This document shows positions 1-8,450 of a stretch of DNA of 64,000 nucleotides, piece by piece; the stretch's first letter is position 1, and every line of letters begins with the position of its first letter. The notes under the pieces are model-generated. The model saw only the letters and a program-made list of their open reading frames with translations, had not been told where the DNA came from and ran no database searches. Where the stretch lies: contig NZ_FUIH01000007.1 in the NCBI RefSeq assembly GCF_900162695.1, positions 434,001 to 498,000 on the forward strand. Reading direction: 5' to 3'. This stretch comes from Virgibacillus siamensis (lineage in GTDB: Bacteria > Bacillota > Bacilli > Bacillales > Amphibacillaceae). A program made the translations under genes and the position numbers.

Positions 1-24
1 TTTTACGGAAATAGTATTAAAAAC

Positions 25-73
25 AAAAAACACTGCTTCTATTATATTCCATAAATAGAAGCAGTGTTTTTTT
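25..73. terminator. Bidirectional intrinsic terminator
   Basis: A perfect 13-bp inverted repeat (arms 31-43 and 54-66) is preceded by an A-tract and followed by seven T. It can end transcription from either side. The gene it serves on the left lies outside the window. Confidence 0.85.
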
Positions 74-161
74 GTTGAAACGACAATTTGAATTTTTATT
101 AAAGGGAAAAGTTATGTTAGCAAAGACTCGATGACCATGGGCTTTTATTGATTGTCTCTTA

Positions 162-190
162 TTGACAACCCCTTCATAAATGGATATATT
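162..190 (+). promoter_or_regulatory. Sigma-A promoter of the acyl-CoA synthetase gene
   Basis: TTGACA at 162-167 and TATATT at 185-190 are separated by 17 bp, a near-consensus housekeeping promoter. Transcription would start near 197, leaving a leader of about 120 nt before the TTG start codon at 318. Confidence 0.75.
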
Positions 191-239
191 GTTAGTATAT
201 TACAACAATCATTATTTTCAGATAACGATATATTGTGAA

Positions 240-255
240 ATGACAGCGTTTTCAA
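240..255 (+). promoter_or_regulatory. cre site (CcpA operator) in the leader
   Basis: ATGACAGCGTTTTCAA fits the cre consensus WTGNNARCGNWWWCAW at every position. It lies about 45 bp downstream of the predicted transcription start, where CcpA would block elongation. Acetyl-CoA synthetase genes in Bacillus are known targets of carbon catabolite repression, so the location makes sense. Confidence 0.8.
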
Positions 256-317
256 CGGAGGGTCTACCGTTAATAGAGTTGAACACGGTAAAAACATCTG
301 ATAAGGAGGAGATTCGA

Positions 318-2294
318 TTGAGTACTGATTTGGGAGGAATTCACGATATCATCAGGGAAAGCAAGATTGTATACCCTGATAAGACGAAACAGGGATCAAC
401 AGAGATGGGAAGCAGTGAGGCTTTTCAAACTCTGCTAAAACAGTCGCAGGAGGATCCTGAGACATTTTGGAATGAGGTTGCGCAAGAACTGCATTGGTTT
501 AAACCATGGGAAGAAACAATAAGTGGCAGCTTGCCTGATTTTGAGTTTTTTAAAGGGGGAATCAGTAATCCCTGTTACAACCTGTTAGACCGGCATATCG
601 CTAATGGTGCGGGCAATAAAACCGCCCTGATTTGGGAAGGAGAGGACGGGAAGACAAGCTTTTATACGTATCAGATGTTACTTGCCGAAGTGAATCGTTT
701 TTCCAATGTTCTTCAATCACTGGGAGTGAAAAAAGGTGATCCCGTTGCCATTTATCTCCCTAATTTGGCGGAATCGTTTATAGCAATCCTTGCCTGTTTC
801 CGAATCGGGGCTGTATACAGTACAATTTTCTCCGGTTTTTCCGAGCAATCGTTGGAAGATCGGTTGTCCAGTTACGAGCCGAAAGTCATCGTTACAGCTG
901 ATGCAAGTTTGCGCCGTGGTAAAGTAATTCCGCTTAAAGAAAAGGTTGACCATGTAATTGATGAAATTGCCAGTGTTGATGCTGTTGTCGTCGTTGACCG
1001 AATGGGTACAAACCCGCCAATGGAAAAAGGAAAGGATTTCTGGTGGCACGAAGAACAGAAAAAAGCATCCATTCAGTTTGAGCCTGCCCATGTTGAGGCA
1101 AATGAGCCTGGTATTGTCTTCTTTACAAGTGGGACGACGGGTAAACCTAAAGGGGTTGTTCATTCCGGAATGGCCTTCGTCGTTCAAAACTATGTATATG
1201 CCAAATATCATATGGACCACCGCCCGGATGATGTTTTTTGGTGTACTGCGGATGTCGGCTGGCTCACGATGCATATCTGGGGAGTTGTTGGATCTTTGGC
1301 AAATGGCGTTACAACCGTTGTTTATGAAGGTGCGCCCAATTATCCGGAACAGGATCGTATTTACCAAATTATCGATAAATACCGTGTGAATAAGCTATTT
1401 ACAGCCCCAACCGCCTTGCGAATGCTTAGAAGTCTTGGTGAAAAGGCGCTTCAGCCTTATAATCTATCTTGTCTTGATGTTGTTTCATTGGTAGGCGAAC
1501 CGTTTGATCCGGATACATGGCATTGGACAAAAGATGTACTTGGCGGAGGAAATATTTGTGTGAATAACACATGGGGACAAACGGAGACAGCTGGATGTCC
1601 TTTGGCAGGAGCTGCTTGGCTAACACCGATGAAGCCTGGGTCGGCGGGTGTTCAATTTTTGGGTGCTGATATGGACATCGTGGATAATGAAGGGAATTCC
1701 GTTCCTAAAGGCACATTGGGTAATTTGGTTATCCGCAAGCCGTTCCCGATGCTCTGCCGGACACTATGGAAAGAACCAACCAGATATTATGAAAAATATT
1801 ACAGCCAGGTTGAAGGGCGTTATTATGCAAGTGATATTGCTTTAGAGGACGAAGATGGATATTTCTGGGTTGTTGGACGTTCTGATGATGCTTTTAATGT
1901 ATCGGGGCATCGTTTAAGCACCATGGAAATGGAGAATGCCGTCCTCGAATGTGACGCTGTCTCGGAAGTAGCAGTCATCGGCACACCGGATCGAATCAAG
2001 GGGGAAGTTCCAATCGTTTTTGCGACACTGGCTGATGGGTTCAATGCCGACAATGAATTGAAAAAGCAAATTGAACAAAGCATTGTGGAAGGGATTGGTC
2101 AATTAGCCCGCCCACAAAATATTTTCTTTGTAGAATCAATGCCCAAAACAGTCAGCGGGAAAATCATGCGGCGTCTTTTGAAAGAAGTTGTAATCAAAGG
2201 GGATGTCGCCGGTGATGTAACCGGACTGGAGGATCCTGCAGCTGTTAGGCATATTCGGGATACAGTTGCAGCCAATATGGATTCGAAAGTATAA
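318..2294 (+). CDS. Acetyl-CoA synthetase-like acyl-CoA ligase with an open acyl pocket
   Basis: A 658-residue AMP-forming ligase that would activate a short carboxylic acid with ATP and CoA. The adenylate-forming P-loop reads TSGTTGKPKG and the C-terminal SGK motif holds the catalytic lysine (K615). The TTG start at 318 is chosen because AAGGAGG ends 8 nt before it; an ATG at 180 has no such site and lies upstream of the predicted mRNA start. The family motif TWWQTET reads TWGQTET here, with glycine at 420 where acetate-specific enzymes have the tryptophan that limits the acyl pocket. Propionate, butyrate or branched acids are therefore plausible substrates. The gene appears monocistronic and CcpA-controlled. 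The family assignment is firm; the substrate is inferred. Confidence 0.9.
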   Translation: MSTDLGGIHDIIRESKIVYPDKTKQGSTEMGSSEAFQTLLKQSQEDPETFWNEVAQELHWFKPWEETISGSLPDFEFFKGGISNPCYNLLDRHIANGAGNKTALIWEGEDGKTSFYTYQMLLAEVNRFSNVLQSLGVKKGDPVAIYLPNLAESFIAILACFRIGAVYSTIFSGFSEQSLEDRLSSYEPKVIVTADASLRRGKVIPLKEKVDHVIDEIASVDAVVVVDRMGTNPPMEKGKDFWWHEEQKKASIQFEPAHVEANEPGIVFFTSGTTGKPKGVVHSGMAFVVQNYVYAKYHMDHRPDDVFWCTADVGWLTMHIWGVVGSLANGVTTVVYEGAPNYPEQDRIYQIIDKYRVNKLFTAPTALRMLRSLGEKALQPYNLSCLDVVSLVGEPFDPDTWHWTKDVLGGGNICVNNTWGQTETAGCPLAGAAWLTPMKPGSAGVQFLGADMDIVDNEGNSVPKGTLGNLVIRKPFPMLCRTLWKEPTRYYEKYYSQVEGRYYASDIALEDEDGYFWVVGRSDDAFNVSGHRLSTMEMENAVLECDAVSEVAVIGTPDRIKGEVPIVFATLADGFNADNELKKQIEQSIVEGIGQLARPQNIFFVESMPKTVSGKIMRRLLKEVVIKGDVAGDVTGLEDPAAVRHIRDTVAANMDSKV

Positions 2295-2329
2295 AGCCGC
2301 TTCAATTTAGTGCGATTTTTGATTAAATA

Positions 2330-2368
2330 GCAAGTTTCCCCAGGATAGTGCATTCTGCGGGAACTTGC
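2330..2368 (+). promoter_or_regulatory. Intercistronic hairpin
   Basis: GCAAGTTTCCC (2330-2340) pairs with GGGAACTTGC (2359-2368) just before the ribosome site of the next gene. The following sequence is only mildly T-rich, so this may be a weak terminator or an mRNA processing stem. Confidence 0.5.
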
Positions 2369-2392
2369 CTGGATTTGTTTGGAGGGAATTCT

Positions 2393-2746
2393 TTGGGGGA
2401 TCTATTAGGTGTGGAAGAGGTATTATTTTTTGTAGATGATGTGCAGGATGCGAAAAAATGGTTCAGTGATTTGCTTGGCAGTGAGCCTTATTTTGACCAT
2501 GCGAATTATTGTGCCTTTCATGCAGCTGATACGACGGTAGCTGTACATCCCAGTGATGAGAAAACCTCTTCTGGTATTGCGGGGCAGGTTATATACTGGA
2601 GGGTGGCTGACATTAAAAAAACAATTGCACACTTTGAATCACATGGGTGTTCTTTATTTCGCGGGCCGATTTATGGGGTGGATGAAGTTTGGGTTTGTCA
2701 GCTGCTGGATCCATTTGGGAATGTTTGGGGACTTTTAGAAAAATAA
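2393..2746 (+). CDS. VOC (glyoxalase/bleomycin resistance) family protein
   Basis: A 117-residue single VOC domain. It shows the usual opening (VEEVLFFVDDVQDAKKWFSDLLG), a central beta strand region and the closing LDPFGNVWGL motif typical of the family. VOC proteins usually dimerise and bind a metal to act on small substrates. The substrate here cannot be read from the sequence. The TTG at 2393 is preferred because GGAGGG lies 6 nt upstream; an in-frame ATG at 2348 sits inside the preceding hairpin. It lies 98 nt behind the acyl-CoA ligase and is probably separately controlled. Confidence 0.75.
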   Translation: MGDLLGVEEVLFFVDDVQDAKKWFSDLLGSEPYFDHANYCAFHAADTTVAVHPSDEKTSSGIAGQVIYWRVADIKKTIAHFESHGCSLFRGPIYGVDEVWVCQLLDPFGNVWGLLEK

Positions 2747-2806
2747 AATTTGAGCAAGTCCCAGAATAAAAAGGGGATATTTGTACAGAGAAAGTGGCGA
2801 TTTCAT

Positions 2807-3379
2807 ATGAGTATATTCAAATATAAACCTGAAATAACAGGTGATAAGATAATACTGCGCCCGGTCCAAACGGCTGACGTGGATTCTCTGCAACAGCTAT
2901 TGCTTGATCGTGAAGTAAATATCCTTACGGGGTCGGTTCATTCCAGTGATGCTGAAATTGAGAGTTACGAAACAAATAAGTTGAAGAAGTTATATGGTGA
3001 CTGGGCAGTATCTGACGAACGAACTGTTTTCATGATTGTACGGAAATCGGATGGGGAAATTATCGGTGAGTCTGTCCTGAATGATTATGACGCAGGTAAT
3101 AGCAGTTGTAATTTTCGTATTTGGATTGCCGGTGTTACAGGTCATGGCTTTGGAACAGAAACTGTCAACCTCACAATGACGTATGCGTTCAGGGATTTGA
3201 ATTTGCATCGGGTTGAATTGGAAGTATATGATTTTAATCCAAGAGCACGCCATGTATATGAAAAGGCAGGGTTTAAACATGAGGGAACCAAACGGGATGC
3301 CTTGCGATTTGATGGACAATGGGTGGATGCACATACAATGTCAATGCTGAATCGGGAATGGCATATGTACACAAACTAA
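2807..3379 (+). CDS. GNAT family N-acetyltransferase (RimJ/RimL type)
   Basis: A 190-residue protein with the order typical of RimJ/RimL-like acetyltransferases: an N-terminal LRPVQTADVDSL segment, the acetyl-CoA binding region around GHGFGTETVNL, and the C-terminal NPRARHVYEKAGFKHEG motif. It should transfer an acetyl group from acetyl-CoA to an amine on a protein, peptide or small molecule; the acceptor is unknown. The ATG at 2807 is used since homologous proteins begin close to this point; its ribosome site is weak. A second unrelated GNAT lies at 4486. Confidence 0.8.
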   Translation: MSIFKYKPEITGDKIILRPVQTADVDSLQQLLLDREVNILTGSVHSSDAEIESYETNKLKKLYGDWAVSDERTVFMIVRKSDGEIIGESVLNDYDAGNSSCNFRIWIAGVTGHGFGTETVNLTMTYAFRDLNLHRVELEVYDFNPRARHVYEKAGFKHEGTKRDALRFDGQWVDAHTMSMLNREWHMYTN

Positions 3380-3410
3380 AATTTGAAAAATTCCGATACC
3401 CTTCTAGGAA

Positions 3411-3605
3411 TTGATTGCCAGAATGCAGCCGGAGCTGAATCTTGGCACTCCTTCGCTAATGTTTTTTACGGAGAACCTCGAACAACTGCACGAAAAATTA
3501 TCGGCTGAAAATGTCACGGTAGGCGACATTGTAAAAATGCCAGCTGGCCGGGTATTTAACTTTGCTGACCGTGAGGATAACTATTTTGCTGTGATGGAAA
3601 TGTAG
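3411..3605 (+). pseudogene. Remnant of a VOC-domain gene (C-terminal half only)
   Basis: About 64 codons encode only the second half of a VOC domain, including ENLEQLHEKLSAENV and the closing FADREDNYFAVMEM, which is the normal domain end. The N-terminal half is missing and cannot fit, because the preceding gene ends 31 bp upstream. There is no good ribosome site. A decayed or truncated gene is the simplest reading. Confidence 0.6.
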
Positions 3606-3640
3606 TGATAATTGCAAAGGTAGCGGCAATTAATGTATTT

Positions 3641-3679
3641 AAGGACGCTTTTCTGATGATGAAAAGTGTCCTTTTTTTG
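3641..3679 (+). terminator. Intrinsic terminator
   Basis: AAGGACGCTTTTC (3641-3653) pairs with GAAAAGTGTCCTT and runs into seven T. It ends the GNAT/VOC-remnant transcript. Confidence 0.8.
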
Positions 3680-3838
3680 CCAAATAATTGAGATTTTAAT
3701 TTTACAAATATTGTGGTAAAATCAGTTTGATTAATTATTTTTATTGCTGAAGGGGCTGATTCCTATGAAAATCAAGAAAATAATGGTATATCCAGGTCGT
3801 TCCGTTTCTTAGACTAAAAAGTAGAGGGAGATGTATGG

Positions 3839-4399
3839 GTGAAAGCATTATTCTTTTTGTATGATGGATATGTTGGTTGGGAAATCAGTCCGTTATCGTA
3901 CATGTTAAATATTTCAGGCATTGAGGTGAAAACTGCTGCTTTAAGTGCTGATGTTATTGATGCTGGAAACTTCAGAGTGAAGGTTGATTTGTTGATTGAA
4001 GCAGTTGATCCTGCAGATTTTGATATTTTGGTTATTCCGGGAGGTGAGCCGGAACCGTTAGTCGCGGAAGATGATTTGTTAAACATTATTCGTGCGTTTG
4101 ATAATGAACATAAATGGATTGCGGCAATTTGTGGTGCGTCCACTTTTCTGGCTGCAGCCAGTATATTGCATGATCGAAAATTTTCAACGTCTGTTGACGA
4201 TGAACCGGAATATGCGCATTATTTTGATGGAAAAAATTTGAGTGAAGCAGATGTTACGGTGTGCGAAAACTTGATAACAGCTGAAGGAAACGCATATATA
4301 GAATTTGCTATAGCGGTTGGTAAAGAACTAAATATTTTTGAGGACAGGGAAGATGAACTGGAAACGGTATTGTTTTTTAAAAATCAACTTCGAGGTTAA
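3839..4399 (+). CDS. DJ-1/PfpI family protein
   Basis: A 186-residue class I glutamine-amidotransferase-like protein. It carries the reactive cysteine of the family at C98 in the AAICGAS elbow and a conserved early glutamate (E15, GWEISP). Members include glyoxalase III-type enzymes, chaperones and stress proteins, so the exact activity is open. The GTG start at 3839 is preceded by GAGGGAG about 9 nt away. It stands alone between two terminators. Confidence 0.8.
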   Translation: MKALFFLYDGYVGWEISPLSYMLNISGIEVKTAALSADVIDAGNFRVKVDLLIEAVDPADFDILVIPGGEPEPLVAEDDLLNIIRAFDNEHKWIAAICGASTFLAAASILHDRKFSTSVDDEPEYAHYFDGKNLSEADVTVCENLITAEGNAYIEFAIAVGKELNIFEDREDELETVLFFKNQLRG

Positions 4400-4404
4400 T
4401 CATT

Positions 4405-4435
4405 AAAGGTCGGCCAACTTTTGGTTGGCCTTTTC
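4405..4435 (+). terminator. Intrinsic terminator
   Basis: GGCCAAC (4412-4418) pairs with GTTGGCC (4424-4430), flanked by A-rich and T-rich sides. Confidence 0.75.
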
Positions 4436-4485
4436 ATTAATGATTTATAATCGAATAAGGAATGGAAAAACCAGGGGGAAGCAAA

Positions 4486-4992
4486 ATGGAGATTAGAGAA
4501 ATAAAGACTTCGGATGCGGAAAAGTTTATTCAGCTCACTTATCAGGTTGAAAAAAATTCAAAATATATGCTGTGGGAGGCAGGTGAAAGAAAAATTGATT
4601 CTGATAAGCAGCTGAAGATAATAGATTCATTTCTCCAAAAAGAGAATTCCACTATATTTGTTGTTGAAAATGAAAAAGCCAATTTAATTGGTTTTCTGAT
4701 GGCTATCGGCGGAAATGCAAAACGTAATAAGCATTCCATTTATATCGTTATCGGAATCCTGGAAGAATACAGAGGACAAGGGGTTGGCCGTAAGTTATAC
4801 GACAGGCTGGATCAATGGGCAATACAACATAAGATACGTCGTATAGAGTTGACGGTAGTTGCCAAGAATGCTGCAGGATTATCACTTTATAGGAAGATGG
4901 ACTTTGAAATCGAAGGAACAAAAAGGGATTCGCTTATGATAGATGGCGAATTTGTTGATGAATATTATATGGCAAAGCTTTTGGAGATTTAA
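4486..4992 (+). CDS. GNAT family N-acetyltransferase
   Basis: A 168-residue acetyltransferase with the acetyl-CoA pyrophosphate loop RGQGVGRKLYDRL and the C-terminal NAAGLSLYRKMDFEIEGTKR segment. The acceptor is not identifiable. The ATG at 4486 is chosen because AGGGGGAAG lies 5-6 nt upstream; the in-frame ATG at 4462 has no ribosome site. It resembles the YhhY/PaiA kind of small-molecule or peptide acetyltransferase only in general outline. Confidence 0.8.
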   Translation: MEIREIKTSDAEKFIQLTYQVEKNSKYMLWEAGERKIDSDKQLKIIDSFLQKENSTIFVVENEKANLIGFLMAIGGNAKRNKHSIYIVIGILEEYRGQGVGRKLYDRLDQWAIQHKIRRIELTVVAKNAAGLSLYRKMDFEIEGTKRDSLMIDGEFVDEYYMAKLLEI

Positions 4993-5089
4993 AAGTGCAA
5001 TTATATAGTAAATATATTTTATGGCCATTGCCGGGTATGAGCACGCTATAATTGAGTTAAAGATGAGAAAGTTAGCAGGGGGTGGCAAA

Positions 5090-6289
5090 ATGAACTCCAT
5101 CACACCAACAAAAGGTTCAGAACGTCTTACATGGATTGATGCTGCACGGGGCTTTGCCATATTCGGGATCTTCATTGTAAATATCGGGGCTTTTTCTGCT
5201 CCATATTTTTTGTATGGCGGGGCGGAAGAGGCATGGTCTGCACCAGTTGACCAGTTCACCCAGGCATTTAAAGATGTGTTTTTCCAGGCGAGTTTTTATA
5301 CATTGTTCTCTATTTTGTTCGGATTCGGGTTTCAAATCATGATGGAACGGGTTATTGATAAAGGAATAAATGCAAAACTATTTTTGTTCCGCAGATTGTT
5401 GATCCTGATTTGTTTTGGTATCGTTCATGCATTTCTGATTTGGAGCGGTGATATATTACTGTCATACGGAATTATCGGGTTATTCCTGATTGCATTCATT
5501 CATCGGAAAGATAAAACATTATTGGCGTATGCCATAGTATTGCTGGGATTTAGTGTTTCTTATTTTTCCCATTACTTGTTTCAAGTACGGGAATTTTTGG
5601 GGTATTCCAATTTTGTCGGAATAAATCAGGCAAGAGAAAATTACCTGAGCAATGATTTATCAGTTATTATTTCACAGAACATACATGACTGGATATATTC
5701 AAACGGGCTGTTCACTTATCTTTTATTCGTTACAACGCTGCTCCCAATGTTTTTACTTGGAATGTATATTGCAAGAAGACGCTGGCTCCATGAACCGGCG
5801 GCAAACAAACGTGTGATATGGAGTTGGTGGAGTGTGAGCTTGCTCTTTTTTATCAGTTTGAAATGGGGTCCGTATTTATATGGCAATCCGGAATGGTTTT
5901 ATTTTATCCAGGATAATGTTGGAGGCACTGCCTCGGCTTTATTTTACCTTTTCTCAATAACGCTTTTATATCAAAGCAGAATCGGTGCAAAGCTGTTCCA
6001 ACCATTTTCTTATGTCGGACGCATGTCGCTGACCAATTATATTTTCCAATCTGTAATTAGTTTTGTTTTGTTTTATGGTGTGGGATTTGGCTTGTATGGA
6101 TCCATTACCCCAAGTGTCAGCATCGGTATCGTCATAATCGTATTCAGTCTTCAGGTGGTATTAAGCAAGTTCTGGATGGTGAAATACCGCTTCGGACCGC
6201 TTGAATGGGTGTGGCGCAGTCTGACGTATCAGAAAATCCAGCCGATGAGGCGGGTTCAGATACGTGGGAGTGAGGTTGAAAAGGGCTGA
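5090..6289 (+). CDS. DUF418 family polytopic membrane protein
   Basis: A 399-residue membrane protein with the family N-terminus ERLTWIDAARGFAIFGIFIVN, about ten hydrophobic segments, and the C-terminal DUF418 domain whose end reads FGPLEWVWRSLTY. The family (YeiB/YxaH-like) is widespread in Bacillus; a transport or acyltransferase role has been suggested but is not established. The ATG at 5090 has GCAGGGGG 8 nt upstream. A 21-bp repeat array begins directly after the stop codon. Confidence 0.85.
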   Translation: MNSITPTKGSERLTWIDAARGFAIFGIFIVNIGAFSAPYFLYGGAEEAWSAPVDQFTQAFKDVFFQASFYTLFSILFGFGFQIMMERVIDKGINAKLFLFRRLLILICFGIVHAFLIWSGDILLSYGIIGLFLIAFIHRKDKTLLAYAIVLLGFSVSYFSHYLFQVREFLGYSNFVGINQARENYLSNDLSVIISQNIHDWIYSNGLFTYLLFVTTLLPMFLLGMYIARRRWLHEPAANKRVIWSWWSVSLLFFISLKWGPYLYGNPEWFYFIQDNVGGTASALFYLFSITLLYQSRIGAKLFQPFSYVGRMSLTNYIFQSVISFVLFYGVGFGLYGSITPSVSIGIVIIVFSLQVVLSKFWMVKYRFGPLEWVWRSLTYQKIQPMRRVQIRGSEVEKG

Positions 6290-6296
6290 TTTTTAT

Positions 6297-6400
6297 AATT
6301 CGCTAAAGTTTACAAGGTTTTCGCTAAAGTTCTTGGGTAAAATGATAAAGTTCATAATGGATTCGCTAAAGTTCACAATTAGAATGATAAAGTTCACATT
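6297..6400. repeat. Array A: five 21-bp units with core TAAAGTT
   Basis: The core TAAAGTT starts at 6304, 6325, 6346, 6367 and 6388, exactly 21 bp apart. It is preceded alternately by TTCGC and ATGA and usually followed by CACA. The array starts 7 bp after the DUF418 stop codon and ends before the holin gene. No dyad, T-run or open frame explains it. Confidence 0.85.
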
Positions 6401-6487
6401 TATCGGAAAGTCTCCTCTTTGTTTCAAATACACATTAAAAGGTGTTTTGTAATAAATTACATTAACATATAAAAGGGAGATGTCTGC

Positions 6488-6718
6488 ATGGATAAAGGTA
6501 CAATCATTCGTTCTGTTGTATTGGCACTGGCTTTATTGAATCAGGTGCTTGTGATTTTTGGAAAATCCCCGCTGCCATTTAGCCAGGAGGAGATGGAGCA
6601 GGGAATTTCGGTTTTATTTACGGTGATTACTTCGCTTGTTGCATGGTTTAAAAATAATTATGTAACGGATAAAGGGAGGAAACAAAAATCAGTGCTAGGG
6701 GATAATGGGCTTCTATAA
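6488..6718 (+). CDS. Phage-type holin (SPP1/XhlB family)
   Basis: A 76-residue protein closely patterned on B. subtilis XhlB: it starts MDKGTIIRSVVLALALLNQ, has two hydrophobic segments, and ends WFKNNYVTDKGRKQK. Holins of this family form membrane lesions that release phage endolysin. AAAGGGAGA lies 8 nt before the ATG. No endolysin, XhlA or any other phage gene is near, so this is either a prophage remnant or a domesticated holin. Confidence 0.8.
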   Translation: MDKGTIIRSVVLALALLNQVLVIFGKSPLPFSQEEMEQGISVLFTVITSLVAWFKNNYVTDKGRKQKSVLGDNGLL

Positions 6719-6863
6719 CAGACAAGTATTCTATAATTTGCGAAATCAGGAGAAATGCCCCGGAAGATTAGCCGAATTGTTCATAGATTTTTCAAATGAA
6801 AATTAGTCTTGTCCATGGTATGATGGATTTATTGTAGCAGTATTTGGAAAGGAAGGTACTCAA

Positions 6864-7229
6864 ATGAATACACATCTGCACGTTACAGCATGGGCACTGG
6901 CTTTTATTTTGTTTATCGTAGTAGTGATACTGAATAAATCAGGCAAGGCTAAAGGTGCTAAAATTGTACAAATGATACTTAGACTGGATTACTTATTCAT
7001 TTTATATTCTGGAGGCACACTGCTTGCGGGATATTTCGGAGCACCGCAAATGGGCGAGGCAATCTTCAAAGGACTTGCAGGTATTTGGGCAATTTTTGCT
7101 ATGGAAATGATCAGCCTGAAATCCGGCAGGGAAGAGGCGACAAAAGGCTGGTGGATTCAGCTGGTCATCGCTGTCATTCTTACCATGATTCTTGGATTTG
7201 GCCGTCTCGGACTTGGATTTTTGCCATAA
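6864..7229 (+). CDS. yisL: YisL family membrane protein (UPF0344)
   Basis: A 121-residue protein with four hydrophobic segments. It begins MNTHLHVTAWALA and contains KAKGAKIVQMILRLDYLFILYSGG, both matching the YisL pattern in position. Function is unknown across the family. GGAAAGGAAGG precedes the ATG. It is followed by a bidirectional terminator shared with the oppositely oriented siderophore-binding gene. Confidence 0.8.
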   Translation: MNTHLHVTAWALAFILFIVVVILNKSGKAKGAKIVQMILRLDYLFILYSGGTLLAGYFGAPQMGEAIFKGLAGIWAIFAMEMISLKSGREEATKGWWIQLVIAVILTMILGFGRLGLGFLP

Positions 7230-7265
7230 AAAAAGTTTGTTAACCCTATAATCGTAGTTAAACAC

Positions 7266-7307
7266 AAAAAAGTGGCATGACCTTATACAAAAGGCTGCCA
7301 CTTTTTT
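7266..7307. terminator. Bidirectional terminator between yisL and the binding protein gene
   Basis: AAAAAAGTGGCA (7266-7277) pairs with TGCCACTTTTTT (7296-7307), so both convergent genes have a T-run after the stem. Confidence 0.8.
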
Positions 7308-7323
7308 AATGTATTAAAGGGTG

Positions 7324-8286
7324 TTATTTAGCCAGGGTTTCTACAATAGCATCAATAGTTTTTTCTGATGCGATTAGCCCTTCATTGGTCCAGTGACTTG
7401 GATCATTCATGACATAGACGTTACCTGACTTCGCAGCTGGCGTGCTTTGCCATACGCTGCTGTTTTTCAATGTTTTGATTCCTTCTTCACCTTTCATCCC
7501 GAGCAGGAAGACATGATCTGCTTTCAACTGGGAGAGCTTCTCGATGGAGATAGCATTCCATGCGTCATTTGGTGCTTTGCCAAGACTTTTGACAACTTCC
7601 GGTGCTTTGATACCTAATTCCGAATAAACAATATCAGCAACATGACGGTCTTTTTCAAACAGGTAAAATTTATTGCCCATCGTCCAAATCATCGCGACTG
7701 TTTCATCACCAATTGATTTGTTCAGCTTTTCCTTTGCGTTGGAAACTTTATCGTCATACTGCTTTAAAACCTTCTGTGCTTTATCTTCTTTACCGAGCAT
7801 CTTACCGAATAACTCAATCTGTTTGCGCCAATTATTGGCTGCTTCATCTGACAACACATATGTGGGAGCGATTTTCTGATAATCCTCATAGGATCCTTCA
7901 TAGCTATCCAGTGTATTTGATAAAATAATCAAGTCCGGGTTGTATTTCATCACTTGTTCAAGCGGCAGATTCCACTCAATTTTTGGAACGTCTTTTAATT
8001 GTCCTTCCAGATAATTTTGGATGCTGTTTCCGATTGCCCATTTAGCGGCAGGTTTTACCCCAAGCGCCAGCAGTGCATCTTCGTGGTAGGGTGCGATAAT
8101 GCGTTCAGCATCTTTTGGGATGGTTACTTCACCTTTTTTACTGTCCATTGTTATTTCAGAATTATTATTGCTGCTGTCGCCGGAGGAGGAAGATTCTTCG
8201 TTATCACTTCCACAGGCTGAAATAATCAGGGCAAGACTCACGATCAGACAGCTGAATAAAACATAGGATTTTTTTCGTGTGAACAT
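7324..8286 (-). CDS. Iron-siderophore ABC transporter substrate-binding lipoprotein
   Basis: A 320-residue periplasmic-binding-protein 2 family member. The lipobox LIISAC places the lipidated cysteine at C25, followed by a Ser/Asn-rich linker. The first lobe has RIIAPYHEDALLALG and the second KADHVFLLGMKG, as in ferric-siderophore receptors of the FeuA/YfiY type. The protein captures a ferric siderophore outside the membrane for the divergent permeases. The ATG at 8286 follows AAAGGAGATCAGCAT. A Fur box lies just upstream. The siderophore class cannot be assigned by eye. Confidence 0.88.
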   Translation of the reverse strand: MFTRKKSYVLFSCLIVSLALIISACGSDNEESSSSGDSSNNNSEITMDSKKGEVTIPKDAERIIAPYHEDALLALGVKPAAKWAIGNSIQNYLEGQLKDVPKIEWNLPLEQVMKYNPDLIILSNTLDSYEGSYEDYQKIAPTYVLSDEAANNWRKQIELFGKMLGKEDKAQKVLKQYDDKVSNAKEKLNKSIGDETVAMIWTMGNKFYLFEKDRHVADIVYSELGIKAPEVVKSLGKAPNDAWNAISIEKLSQLKADHVFLLGMKGEEGIKTLKNSSVWQSTPAAKSGNVYVMNDPSHWTNEGLIASEKTIDAIVETLAK

Positions 8287-8324
8287 ATGCTGATCTCCTT
8301 TTATGGTATAATGAAACATCTAAC

Positions 8325-8343
8325 GGTAATGATAATCATTTTC
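8325..8343. promoter_or_regulatory. Fur box between divergent iron-uptake genes
   Basis: GGTAATGATAATCATTTTC matches the 19-bp Fur consensus GATAATGATAATCATTATC at 17 of 19 positions. It sits 39 bp upstream of the binding-protein start and 108 bp before the permease start, so Fur could repress both directions. Confidence 0.85.
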
Positions 8344-8450
8344 AATTGTTCTGTCAATTTCTTTTTCACGGATATTGCAACAAATCTGCGAACGACTTAT
8401 ACTTGAAAGGTTAGGGACAATGAACAACTGACATAAGCGGGAGTATATTC

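Noticed and set aside
717..1367. A 216-codon open frame on the minus strand inside the acyl-CoA ligase gene
   Set aside because: It lies fully within a strongly conserved coding region, has no ribosome site and no recognisable domain; it is an antisense shadow.
3765..3812. A 15-codon frame (MKIKKIMVYPGRSVS) before the DJ-1 gene
   Set aside because: It has a fair GAAGGGG site, but it is too short to judge, shows no leader-peptide features such as a run of one amino acid or an attenuator, and could be chance.
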